Source of the DNA: Bacteroidales bacterium
Lineage (GTDB): Bacteria > Bacteroidota > Bacteroidia > Bacteroidales > UBA932
Reading direction: 5' to 3'
NCBI GenBank assembly: GCA_017529425.1
Contig: JAFXNQ010000006.1
Span: forward strand, 1-39,532
DNA: 39,532 bases
Both the position numbers and the translations under genes were made by a program. The stretch's first letter is position 1; each line of letters starts with the position of its first letter. Of this stretch, positions 32,007-38,692 are shown piece after piece. A model generated the notes under the pieces. It had not been told where the DNA came from. It made no database searches and saw nothing but the letters and a program-made list of their open reading frames with translations.

Positions 32007-35000
32007 TGGCGGAGCGCAGGCGCATATCGTCCTTCTCGGTCCTGCTGCTGATGGCGGTGGCGGCCGTGGTGGGCATTGCCTGCTTCCCGCGGCTGAAGGT
32101 GCAGTACAATCCCACGGCTGCCACGCGGAACATCTCCGTGAGCTACCAGTACCCAGGCGCTTCGGCGCGCATCGTGGAAGCGGAAGTGACGGCGCCGCTG
32201 GAAGGCGTGCTTTCGACGATCCGCGCCTGCTCGGGCGTGAGCAGCATCTCGCGCGACGGCAGCGGCTCCATCTCGATGACGGTGGGACGGCGCGCGGACC
32301 TGGAGGCCGTGCGCTTCGAGGTAGCCTCGCAGATCCGCAACATCTGTTCGAAACTACCGGCGGGTTGCACGTATCCGTCGATTTCGCTCAATGCCCGCGG
32401 CGAGAAGACGCAGACCGCCATCAGCTACAGCATCCGGAGCGCCCTGCCTTCGCAGGAGATTGCGACGTTCGTGGAGCGGGAGCTGCTCTATCCGCTGTCC
32501 ACGGTGGAAGGGGTGGGCAGCGTGGACTTCTACGGGCAGACGCCTTTCGAGTGGGTGATTACCTTCGACGCGCCGTGCTGCGAGGCCCTGGGCATTACGG
32601 CGGAGGATATCCGTTCTGCGTTGTCGGACTACTACGCGGAGGAGATCGTGGGGGTGACGCAGGCGGGCGGTCAGGCCTGGGGGGTCCGGCTGCGGAACGA
32701 GATTCCGGGTCAAGCCCGGAATGACGACGACAGGAACCGTATGGACTTTGGATCGATTCCCGTGAAGCGGGTCGGAGAGCGGGTGGTGCATCTGGAGGAG
32801 ATCGCCTCGTGGCGCTATCAGGAGGCGCTGCCGAATTCGTACTACCGCGTGAACGGGCTGAACGTTCTGACGCTGTCGGTGGTGGTGAGCTCCGATGCCA
32901 ACCTGCTCGGGGTGGTGCAGGCGGTGAAGGACCGGATGGCGGAACTGCAGGCCGGTTTCCCGGAGGAGATCGGTGTCTCGGTGAGCTACGACTACTCCGA
33001 ATATATCTCCGACGAGCTGGACAAGATCTATTTCCGCACGGCGCTCTGCCTGCTGATCCTGCTGGTCTTCGTGTTTGTCATGGCGCGTTCGTGGCGCTAT
33101 ATGCTGGTCATCGCCGTTACGCTGGCGGTGAACCTGCTGGTCTCGGTGGCGCTGTATTTCTTCCTGGGGCTGCAGATCCACATCTATACCCTCGCGGGAG
33201 TGACGGTGTCGCTGGGTATCATCATCGACAACAGCATCGTGATGATCGACCATTATGCCCGCTGCGGGGACCGGAAAGTGTTCCCTTCGCTGCTCTGCGC
33301 CGTGCTGACCACGGTGGCTGCGCTGCTGGTGATCCTGTTGATGCCGGAGCAGGAGAAGGCCAACCTGACGGACTTTACCTGGGTGATCGTGATCAACCTC
33401 TGCGTGTCGCTGGCCGTGGCCTACCTGTTCGTGCCGGCGCTGCTGGATTACTTTCCCGTGGCGGTGCGGATGCCCCGTCCGAAGCGTTTGAGGCGCCTGG
33501 CGCGCCGCCGCGCCGCCTACGGGCGCTATATCCGCTGGGGCGTACGGCACCGCTGGGTGTACTGGGTGGCGCTGGTCGTGCTGTTCGGCATCCCCACTTG
33601 CCTGCTGCCGGCGAAGTTCGGGCAGGAAGGGCGGGAGCCGAAGCACTATGAGGCGGTGTTGAACAAGATCGTGGGCTGGCGGCCCTACGCCGACAACAAA
33701 AGCACCATAGATAAGATACTGGGGTCGAGTTTCGGCTTGTTTAATAAGGCGATGGCGCGCTCCGATTTCTACCGCGAGCCCGCCCGGCCGCAACTTTATG
33801 TGCGGGCCGGAATGCCAGAAGGCTGCACCGTGCAGCAGTTGGACGAGGTGATGCGCAGCATGGAGAACTACCTGGCGCATTTCGAAGAGGTTGATGTATT
33901 CGAAACCCGGATCAGGAGTTATGACAACGGCACGATTACGGTGTGGTTCAAGCCGGAGTTTGAGGGGACCTGGCTGCCCTCGCGCATCAAGGGCGACGTG
34001 ATCTCAATGGCTACGAATTTCGGCGGGGCCAACTGGAGCGTGTCCGGCATTGATGACAGCTATTTCAATAACAATATCGTTACCGATTCGCGCTCGTACA
34101 GCATCTCCCTGACGGGCTATAATGCCGATGAACTGAACGCATACGGCGAGCGGTTGGTCGAGTACCTGTCGGAGAACCGCCGCGTGTCCGGACCCGAGAT
34201 CTGGGGCGTGGGCTGGAATGACCGGCCCCGCACGGAGTTCAACCTGCGTTATGATTTCGAGGCACTGAGCGGCCGCGGCATCAGTCCGTATGCCTATTAT
34301 TCTGCGCTGCAGTCTCCGCTCTACGACGCGTCGGTGCTGCGTCTTCCGTACGGTGGGGAATACGTGAATGTGCGGCTGGTGTCGTCGGACAAGGATGTGC
34401 TGGACCTCTGGCACGTGAACAATAGCGCCGTGGCGGTGGACACGGATCGGAAGATGAAGCTTTCGGAAGTGGGAAGCATCTCCAAAGACCGAACGGGCTT
34501 GCCAATCCAAAAGGAGGATCAGTCGTACCGGATCACGGTGCGTTTCAATTTCATCGGATCCATCCAGCTGGCGGACAAGGTGATGAAGGAGGCGGTGGAC
34601 TGGATGAACGGGAGCGTGCTGCCTCTGGGCTTCCGGGCCAGCGATGATCGGGGCGGATGGTACTATGACCACAAGGAGAAGTACGCTTGGTTGATCCTGC
34701 TGGTGATTGCAATTATCTTCGTGATCTGTGCCGTCCACTTTAATTCCTTGCGGCTTCCGCTTGCGATTATTCTGATGATTCCGCTGTCGTTCGTGGGCCT
34801 GTTCCTGGCCTTTGGCGTGAGTGATTTTACCTTCGACAAAGGCGGCTTCGCGGCGTTCGTGATGCTGTCCGGCATCACGGTCAATGCCGGAATCTATCTC
34901 ATCTCGGAGTGGTTGTCGCGTCGTCGGGCATGTGGTGATTGTCATCCTGAGCGCAGCGAAGGATCTGTCCGCCCTTACCTCCACGCCTTCTCCCGCAAGA

Positions 35001-35167
35001 TCCGGCCCATCTCGCTGACCATCCTTTCCACGGTACTGGGCCTGATTCCATTCCTGTTTGACGGCCCCGGGGAGGTGTTTTGGTTTGCTTTCGCCGTAGG
35101 TACCATCGCCGGACTCGTGTTTTCCGTGCTGGCGTTACTGCTATGGCTGCCGGTGGAAGAAAAATAA
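32006..35167 (+). CDS. RND efflux permease 2
   Basis: 1053 residues, the second RND permease of the operon, starting on the last base of the first. TM4 has GIIIDNSIVMIDH (Asp408, Asn409). The TM10 motif is GITVNAGIYLISEW, with Asn in place of the AcrB lysine and no acidic neighbour. The pair may form a mixed trimer as MdtB/MdtC do, or have different cargo; this is inference. Two palindromic elements are inserted in frame: one around residue 232 (IPGQARND) and one around 979 (CHPERSEGSV) in the loop before TM11. The final 65 bases before ...VEEK are duplicated at 38348-38412. Confidence 0.93.
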   Translation: MAERRRISSFSVLLLMAVAAVVGIACFPRLKVQYNPTAATRNISVSYQYPGASARIVEAEVTAPLEGVLSTIRACSGVSSISRDGSGSISMTVGRRADLEAVRFEVASQIRNICSKLPAGCTYPSISLNARGEKTQTAISYSIRSALPSQEIATFVERELLYPLSTVEGVGSVDFYGQTPFEWVITFDAPCCEALGITAEDIRSALSDYYAEEIVGVTQAGGQAWGVRLRNEIPGQARNDDDRNRMDFGSIPVKRVGERVVHLEEIASWRYQEALPNSYYRVNGLNVLTLSVVVSSDANLLGVVQAVKDRMAELQAGFPEEIGVSVSYDYSEYISDELDKIYFRTALCLLILLVFVFVMARSWRYMLVIAVTLAVNLLVSVALYFFLGLQIHIYTLAGVTVSLGIIIDNSIVMIDHYARCGDRKVFPSLLCAVLTTVAALLVILLMPEQEKANLTDFTWVIVINLCVSLAVAYLFVPALLDYFPVAVRMPRPKRLRRLARRRAAYGRYIRWGVRHRWVYWVALVVLFGIPTCLLPAKFGQEGREPKHYEAVLNKIVGWRPYADNKSTIDKILGSSFGLFNKAMARSDFYREPARPQLYVRAGMPEGCTVQQLDEVMRSMENYLAHFEEVDVFETRIRSYDNGTITVWFKPEFEGTWLPSRIKGDVISMATNFGGANWSVSGIDDSYFNNNIVTDSRSYSISLTGYNADELNAYGERLVEYLSENRRVSGPEIWGVGWNDRPRTEFNLRYDFEALSGRGISPYAYYSALQSPLYDASVLRLPYGGEYVNVRLVSSDKDVLDLWHVNNSAVAVDTDRKMKLSEVGSISKDRTGLPIQKEDQSYRITVRFNFIGSIQLADKVMKEAVDWMNGSVLPLGFRASDDRGGWYYDHKEKYAWLILLVIAIIFVICAVHFNSLRLPLAIILMIPLSFVGLFLAFGVSDFTFDKGGFAAFVMLSGITVNAGIYLISEWLSRRRACGDCHPERSEGSVRPYLHAFSRKIRPISLTILSTVLGLIPFLFDGPGEVFWFAFAVGTIAGLVFSVLALLLWLPVEEK
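32701..32725. repeat. Palindromic 25-bp element inside RND permease 2
   Basis: Identical over 25 bases to 23803-23827 (ATTCCGGG/CCCGGAAT arms). It is translated as EIPGQARND in a different reading frame of the element from the one used at 23803. Confidence 0.9.
34941..34966. repeat. Second-type palindromic element inside RND permease 2
   Basis: GTCATCCTGAGCGCAGCGAA followed by GGATCT. It is translated as CHPERSEGS in the cytoplasmic loop between TM10 and TM11. HPERSEG-type insertions of this kind turn up in many bacterial proteins. Confidence 0.75.
35092..35156 (+). repeat. 65-bp direct repeat, left copy (3' end of RND permease 2)
   Basis: Perfectly identical to 38348-38412. It encodes the end of the last membrane helix (LVFSVLALLLWLPV). 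After the repeat the left copy continues EEK-stop and the right copy GK-stop. Confidence 0.97.
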
Positions 35168-35214
35168 TCATTACATAAGCATTTGACAGAACTTGATGGG
35201 ATAGGTTTGTAATG
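35166..35214. promoter_or_regulatory. Extra operator half-sites upstream of unit C
   Basis: AATCATTAC (35166-35174), overlapping the end of the RND stop codon, and GTAATG (35209-35214) repeat the operator arms but 34 bases apart instead of 11. They may be secondary or decayed sites. The rest of the 275-base gap holds the main operator and promoter. Confidence 0.45.
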
Positions 35215-35309
35215 TGCTGCAAATCTGCGGCTTGCGTGAGTTTGGATCGAAGAAGTGTGCGGCTGTAATTAATCACACTTTTTACAGTCTTGTAAAATGT
35301 TAACTATTA

Positions 35310-35338
35310 AATCATTACGAAAGTGCTCTGTAATGATT
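35310..35338. promoter_or_regulatory. Operator of unit C: 9-11-9 inverted repeat
   Basis: AATCATTAC (35310-35318), 11 bases, GTAATGATT (35330-35338), with the same arms and spacing as the unit A operator but a different spacer sequence. Its right end is 43 bases before the -7 TTTG. Confidence 0.8.
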
Positions 35339-35352
35339 ATTTTTATCTGTAG

Positions 35353-35384
35353 GTTGGAATTGTAATACATTTCTTTTTACTTTG
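35353..35384 (+). promoter_or_regulatory. Promoter of unit C
   Basis: TTGGAATTGT (35354-35363) is shared with the unit A promoter. TTACTTTG at 35377-35384 is a near match to the -7 consensus. The ATG of peptide 4 is 59 bases downstream. Confidence 0.65.
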
Positions 35385-35442
35385 CTTTTGAAACTCCAAT
35401 AGTAAACTAATATTGAAGCGATATTCTTGTTATTAAAGTAAT

Positions 35443-35715
35443 ATGAAAAAAGTATTAATCACATTTTTTGTTTTTATCTGTTTCATTGGTGGTGCGTTTT
35501 TTATTCGTTCGCTTGTAAACCCCCAGACATTTTCCGCTATAGCTATCGAATCATTGGCTGACGATGAGAGCGAACCGGATTGGGGCGATCATTGCCGGTG
35601 CAAATATGGGTGGTGCAAATCCGGAAACGCATTTAGTTTTAGGAAATGGTGCTTTGGCCCTCAGCCAGGAACTATCAGCGACTGTTCTTTGTACAATGAC
35701 GGATGCGACGCTTAG
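35443..35715 (+). CDS. NVEALT-like Cys-rich small peptide 4
   Basis: 90 residues: leader helix (KKVLITFFVFICFIGGAFFI), then AIESLADDESE, the acidic EALT-like motif, then a tail with six cysteines (HCRCKYGWC, then WC, DC and GC) rich in Gly, Trp and Lys. It is the most Cys-rich of the four peptides. Its last 13 bases overlap the next gene. Confidence 0.75.
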   Translation: MKKVLITFFVFICFIGGAFFIRSLVNPQTFSAIAIESLADDESEPDWGDHCRCKYGWCKSGNAFSFRKWCFGPQPGTISDCSLYNDGCDA

Positions 35716-36836
35716 TAGAATATTTTAACGTACTTGTTGTCTGTTTTGCTTTATTGCTTACAGGTACATCTTGCTCCCAAGCTAAATCAGAACTCCGTCA
35801 AGTTCGCATTATAGCAAAGGCTTTTCATGAAAGACGTCTGGCGTCTTTCGTAGCGCCTTTTCAATATACCAGAGTTGTTAAGAGTTCGGGGAAGTGTATT
35901 CATTTTCAGGCCATAAGCGGATTTTCAGAAGTCGATGGACAGAACCATGCGACATTCTATTCGACTGATGTGCTGATTTCGGGATTGCATAATCCTGAAG
36001 ATGGGAAGGAGATGAGCCCGTGGCGGGTTATTCCTTCTACAAAACGATCATCTCTTAAAAGTTATTTTGTGGGCTATGATAATTATGTCCGGCCACAATT
36101 ATGGGATCGTTTGTATATACTGGAAAACTATTCTCCACTTCATCCGAGGCGGACAAAAATGTATTCGTACTCCATCCGTGACACTGTGTTACAGCGGGGA
36201 GAACAAGGGCATATAATTATTTTTCAATCAAAGAATGAAAAAAAAAGCAGAATAATAGGGAAGGGATATATTATCGTGGATCAGGAATGGAACCCAATTC
36301 GGATTACTGTTTCTGATGCGATATTGTTTTTCGGTGGACGACAGGATGATTCGATGCCCACGTTGATTTCGCCGTATCAATTATCGTTTGATTATCAATC
36401 ATTCGAAGGTTTTTTATACGTCTCCCGAGCCACTTTGTCTGTAAAATGGGTAATCCCAAATGATTCCAATGCTATATGTTGGTGCATTGAAGGCAATCCG
36501 GTAGGTAATCCCTTCATGCACAAAATAGAAACAGAGACAGAGTTATTGTTTGGTTCTCCTAATTTCTCCTTTAGTGTGGTTAAAGAATTAAGGAAGTATC
36601 CCGTTTTACAGAATTTTACATATTACACAGACACGGTTAATATTGCAAAATGGCGTTCTCGGGTAGGAGCTAGCCTTGATATCTGGATGCAAGATCTTTC
36701 GTATAATGATGAAGAACTTGAAAAGCAAACGCGAGAAATCTGTACTCGATATAAACAACAATTCGAAAAGGCCACTGGGCAGAATTATGAGCATCTCTAT
36801 AAGAAAATGGAACTGGCACAATCAGTTTTATTTTAA
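35703..36836 (+). CDS. Lipoprotein of unknown family in unit C
   Basis: 377 residues, lipobox TGTSC (Cys about 24). I do not recognise the family. The middle is beta-rich, with YSYSIRDTVLQRGEQGHIII followed by RIIGKGYIIVDQEWNPIRIT, the kind of alternating strands seen in LolA-like or DUF5686-type Bacteroidota proteins. There is no CxxC thioredoxin motif, though a CWC occurs at about residue 260. It takes the place between peptide and propeller that is empty in the other cassettes. The C-terminal 60 residues are helical and charged. The downstream propeller start overlaps its last 50 bases. Confidence 0.75.
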   Translation: MRRLVEYFNVLVVCFALLLTGTSCSQAKSELRQVRIIAKAFHERRLASFVAPFQYTRVVKSSGKCIHFQAISGFSEVDGQNHATFYSTDVLISGLHNPEDGKEMSPWRVIPSTKRSSLKSYFVGYDNYVRPQLWDRLYILENYSPLHPRRTKMYSYSIRDTVLQRGEQGHIIIFQSKNEKKSRIIGKGYIIVDQEWNPIRITVSDAILFFGGRQDDSMPTLISPYQLSFDYQSFEGFLYVSRATLSVKWVIPNDSNAICWCIEGNPVGNPFMHKIETETELLFGSPNFSFSVVKELRKYPVLQNFTYYTDTVNIAKWRSRVGASLDIWMQDLSYNDEELEKQTREICTRYKQQFEKATGQNYEHLYKKMELAQSVLF

Positions 36837-37992
36837 CGGGTTTTTGTTGCTGCTAATGTGTGTCTTTTGCCTCTCTTCTTGTGATAACCGAGAATGGGAT
36901 GTTCCGCATTATGGCCGGAAGGAATTAAAGGAGGCTTGTTTCGTCGCAGACACAATCTTCATGGATGGCCGCAGAACATCATTGCTGGGGCAATGGCTAA
37001 TGACTCCAGAGACACTTTGCTTTTTCGATGAATGCATGGTTGGGGTCAAGGTTTATTCTTTATCTGGTGATTTTATAGATGAATATATACAAGAGGGTAG
37101 GGGGCCTGGCGAGATGATCAGTCCATCATGGATTAGCGATTATGATTCTGAGAGCGAGACATTTGTGATACAGGACATCAATGCCCGTCTATACCGATTC
37201 ACTGCCAACTTTTCTTGCATTTGGGAATCTCGTGCAGCGTGGTTCTTAACAAAATCCAGCCGGATTTCCGACAATCACGCCATGCGCAAATTGTATGATT
37301 ACCCGGATTCGGAAGCGCATGAAATATATGAGTATAATTTAGATTGTCATAGGATCGTTGCAACGCAGAATAGCGTTATTATGCCCATAGTATCCGATCA
37401 TATAAAGTTTAATAAATATTATATTACTTCTCATAGCCGAAAGTATTTCCGTACTGCGCACACCTTCATGAGGTACGGGACAGATTCCTTGGACAAGGCT
37501 CCTGTTTTGTTCGGGAATTATCCGCCTATTTACAAAAAGGGAACGCTATCCATGTTTTCTGATTATGACTTCTTTCAAGATAAGGACACTTTATTCGTTT
37601 CATTTGCGGCTTCGCCCAAAATATACAAAATGCTTTTGGATGGAACGATTCTTTCTAGCTTCGGGTACTCGGAAAAGGATATCACATCCAGATATCCTGG
37701 CATAAGAACATTTCAGGCATATGAAGAAAAATACCAGGTGCAACGCGAAAAATTCGGTTATTATTCTCGTCTGTCATGTTATAATGGGTATGTTTTCAGG
37801 ACATGTAAATTAGATGGCAACTCTCTATGGAAATTACAGGTATATGAAAGAGAGAATGGTAATCTGGTATATGATTTAATAATACCAAATAACATTGAGA
37901 TACTGGGATATGCTGACGGTTTTTACTATGCTGTTGCTGGAGAAGATTTGGAGAAAGAACGTTTCATAATAATTCGATTTAAGTTAACATGA
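36787..37992 (+). CDS. 6-bladed beta-propeller lipoprotein C
   Basis: 401 residues from ATG 36787. The frame is open from 36676, but that start would add a charged, non-signal stretch; 36787 places the lipobox CLSSC at about Cys32. The family signature is YIQEGRGPGEMISPSWISDY, with blades ETFVIQDINARLYRFTANFS and DTLFVSFAASPKIYKMLLDG. The stop overlaps the next ATG by four bases. It is more similar in signature to A1 and A2 than to B. Confidence 0.8.
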   Translation: MSISIRKWNWHNQFYFNGFLLLLMCVFCLSSCDNREWDVPHYGRKELKEACFVADTIFMDGRRTSLLGQWLMTPETLCFFDECMVGVKVYSLSGDFIDEYIQEGRGPGEMISPSWISDYDSESETFVIQDINARLYRFTANFSCIWESRAAWFLTKSSRISDNHAMRKLYDYPDSEAHEIYEYNLDCHRIVATQNSVIMPIVSDHIKFNKYYITSHSRKYFRTAHTFMRYGTDSLDKAPVLFGNYPPIYKKGTLSMFSDYDFFQDKDTLFVSFAASPKIYKMLLDGTILSSFGYSEKDITSRYPGIRTFQAYEEKYQVQREKFGYYSRLSCYNGYVFRTCKLDGNSLWKLQVYERENGNLVYDLIIPNNIEILGYADGFYYAVAGEDLEKERFIIIRFKLT

Positions 37993-38345
37993 ACCTCCTT
38001 GTCCTTTTATTGTCTGTCTTCTTTTCTTCTGGACCGGAACTATCCTTTCTCAATAACAGGATAGTCAATGCTGGACAGTATAGAGAAGGAGAACTGATTG
38101 AGATAAACTCCAGAATAAAGAATACTGGCGACGAAGGATTGTTGATCATTTCTACGGTCGCTACATGTAATTGTACGTCTGTAAACTACCCGAAAAAAAC
38201 GATTGCTCCTGGAGAAGAAGAAGAAATCAAGATAAGAATTGATACAAATGGAAAATCGGGGCCTGGGACAGTGGTCGTAAAGTTACTTACTAATACCATC
38301 GATAAGTATTCCCTCATTAGAGTTGATTATGTGATCACCAAGTAA
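37989..38345 (+). CDS. DUF1573 secreted protein
   Basis: 118 residues with a short signal peptide. The DUF1573 pattern is present: IVNAGQYREGELIEINSRIK, NTGDEGLLI, TVATCNCTSVNYPKKTIAPG and a final strand with VVVKLLTNT. These ASH/Ig-like domains are common in periplasmic proteins of Bacteroidota and often occur in or next to redoxin genes of propeller operons. The family usually carries C-x-C in this loop, as here. It is the last gene of unit C, ending two bases before the right 65-bp repeat. Confidence 0.82.
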   Translation: MNLLVLLLSVFFSSGPELSFLNNRIVNAGQYREGELIEINSRIKNTGDEGLLIISTVATCNCTSVNYPKKTIAPGEEEEIKIRIDTNGKSGPGTVVVKLLTNTIDKYSLIRVDYVITK

Positions 38346-38347
38346 AA

Positions 38348-38412
38348 CGCCGTAGGTACCATCGCCGGACTCGTGTTTTCCGTGCTGGCGTTACTGCTAT
38401 GGCTGCCGGTGG
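38348..38412 (+). repeat. 65-bp direct repeat, right copy
   Basis: A perfect copy of 35092-35156. In the RND frame it ends LPVGK-stop at 38418-38420. It has no start codon or upstream gene body and so is a displaced gene end. Confidence 0.97.
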
Positions 38413-38452
38413 GAAAGTAAACAATGTAGCCACAGTACACAAGTATTATAAT

Positions 38453-38470
38453 CGTCTATACAAATAGACG
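38453..38470. terminator. Hairpin after unit C
   Basis: CGTCTAT-ACAA-ATAGACG, a seven-base-pair stem with a four-base loop, about 110 bases after the DUF1573 stop. It is not followed by a clear T-run, so it is a weak terminator candidate. The remaining gap to the tRNA holds the 16-bp repeat and the tRNA terminator. Confidence 0.4.
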
Positions 38471-38486
38471 AAATTGGTCCTTGAAA

Positions 38487-38502
38487 ATGTACTAAAAGTG
38501 TA
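38487..38502 (+). repeat. 16-bp repeat, copy 2 (first copy at 5806)
   Basis: Same 16 bases as 5806-5821 and same orientation. It continues as GTACTAAAT, so it also fits the paired TACTAAA pattern seen at 5611 and 5655. Confidence 0.6.
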
Positions 38503-38534
38503 CTAAATTTTTAAGAAAAGTGCTTATAATCAGT

Positions 38535-38579
38535 AAAATAAGAGGCTTCCCATTTAACTTTCGTTAAAGAAAAACCTCT
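38535..38579 (-). terminator. Possible terminator downstream of tRNA-Ala
   Basis: On the - strand AGAGG (38575-38579) pairs with CCTCT (38541-38545), enclosing an inner TTTAAC/GTTAAA stem, and is followed by TATTTT. It begins six bases after the tRNA 3' end. Confidence 0.45.
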
Positions 38580-38584
38580 AAAAG

Positions 38585-38657
38585 TGGAGCATACGAGGAT
38601 CGAACTCGTGACCTTTAGATTGCGAACCTAACGCTCTACCAACTGAGCTAATACCCC
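38585..38657 (-). tRNA. tRNA-Ala (anticodon CGC)
   Basis: 73 nt without encoded CCA. Acceptor GGGGTAT/ATGCTCC contains the G3-U70 alanine identity pair; D-arm GCTC/GAGC; anticodon stem TTAGG/TCTAA with loop TTCGCAA (anticodon CGC, codon GCG); T-arm ACGAG/CTCGT with TTCGATC; discriminator A. It is a regular class I tRNA, in contrast to the odd one at 5822. Confidence 0.95.
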
Positions 38658-38674
38658 ATCTCAATTTGCGGGTG

Positions 38675-38682
38675 CAAATGTA
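38675..38682 (-). promoter_or_regulatory. -7 box for tRNA-Ala
   Basis: On the - strand TACATTTG matches TAnnTTTG, 17 bases upstream of the tRNA 5' end and inside the short gap after the phosphofructokinase stop. The -33 region is not clear. Confidence 0.5.
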
Positions 38683-38692
38683 AGAAGATTTT

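Larger units (their letters stand above)
35157..38347. mobile_element. Putative inserted peptide cassette (unit C) between 65-bp direct repeats
   Basis: The segment holds the unit C promoter, peptide 4, a lipoprotein, a propeller and a DUF1573 gene, and no recombinase. It is AT-rich between a GC-rich RND gene and the GC-rich repeat copy. The right repeat copy ends in an in-frame GK-stop, as if it were the original RND 3' end. This fits integration of a circle carrying the RND tail, or recombination with a related locus; the RND gene stays intact. Confidence 0.6.

Noticed and set aside
32354-33880. 508-residue open frame on the - strand opposite RND permease 2
   Set aside because: Same His/Arg/Gln-rich shadow composition, opposite well-conserved transmembrane motifs.
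36676-36786. Upstream extension of propeller C
   Set aside because: The extra 37 residues are charged and would put the lipoprotein signal in the middle of the chain. The region is coding in the frame of the preceding gene.
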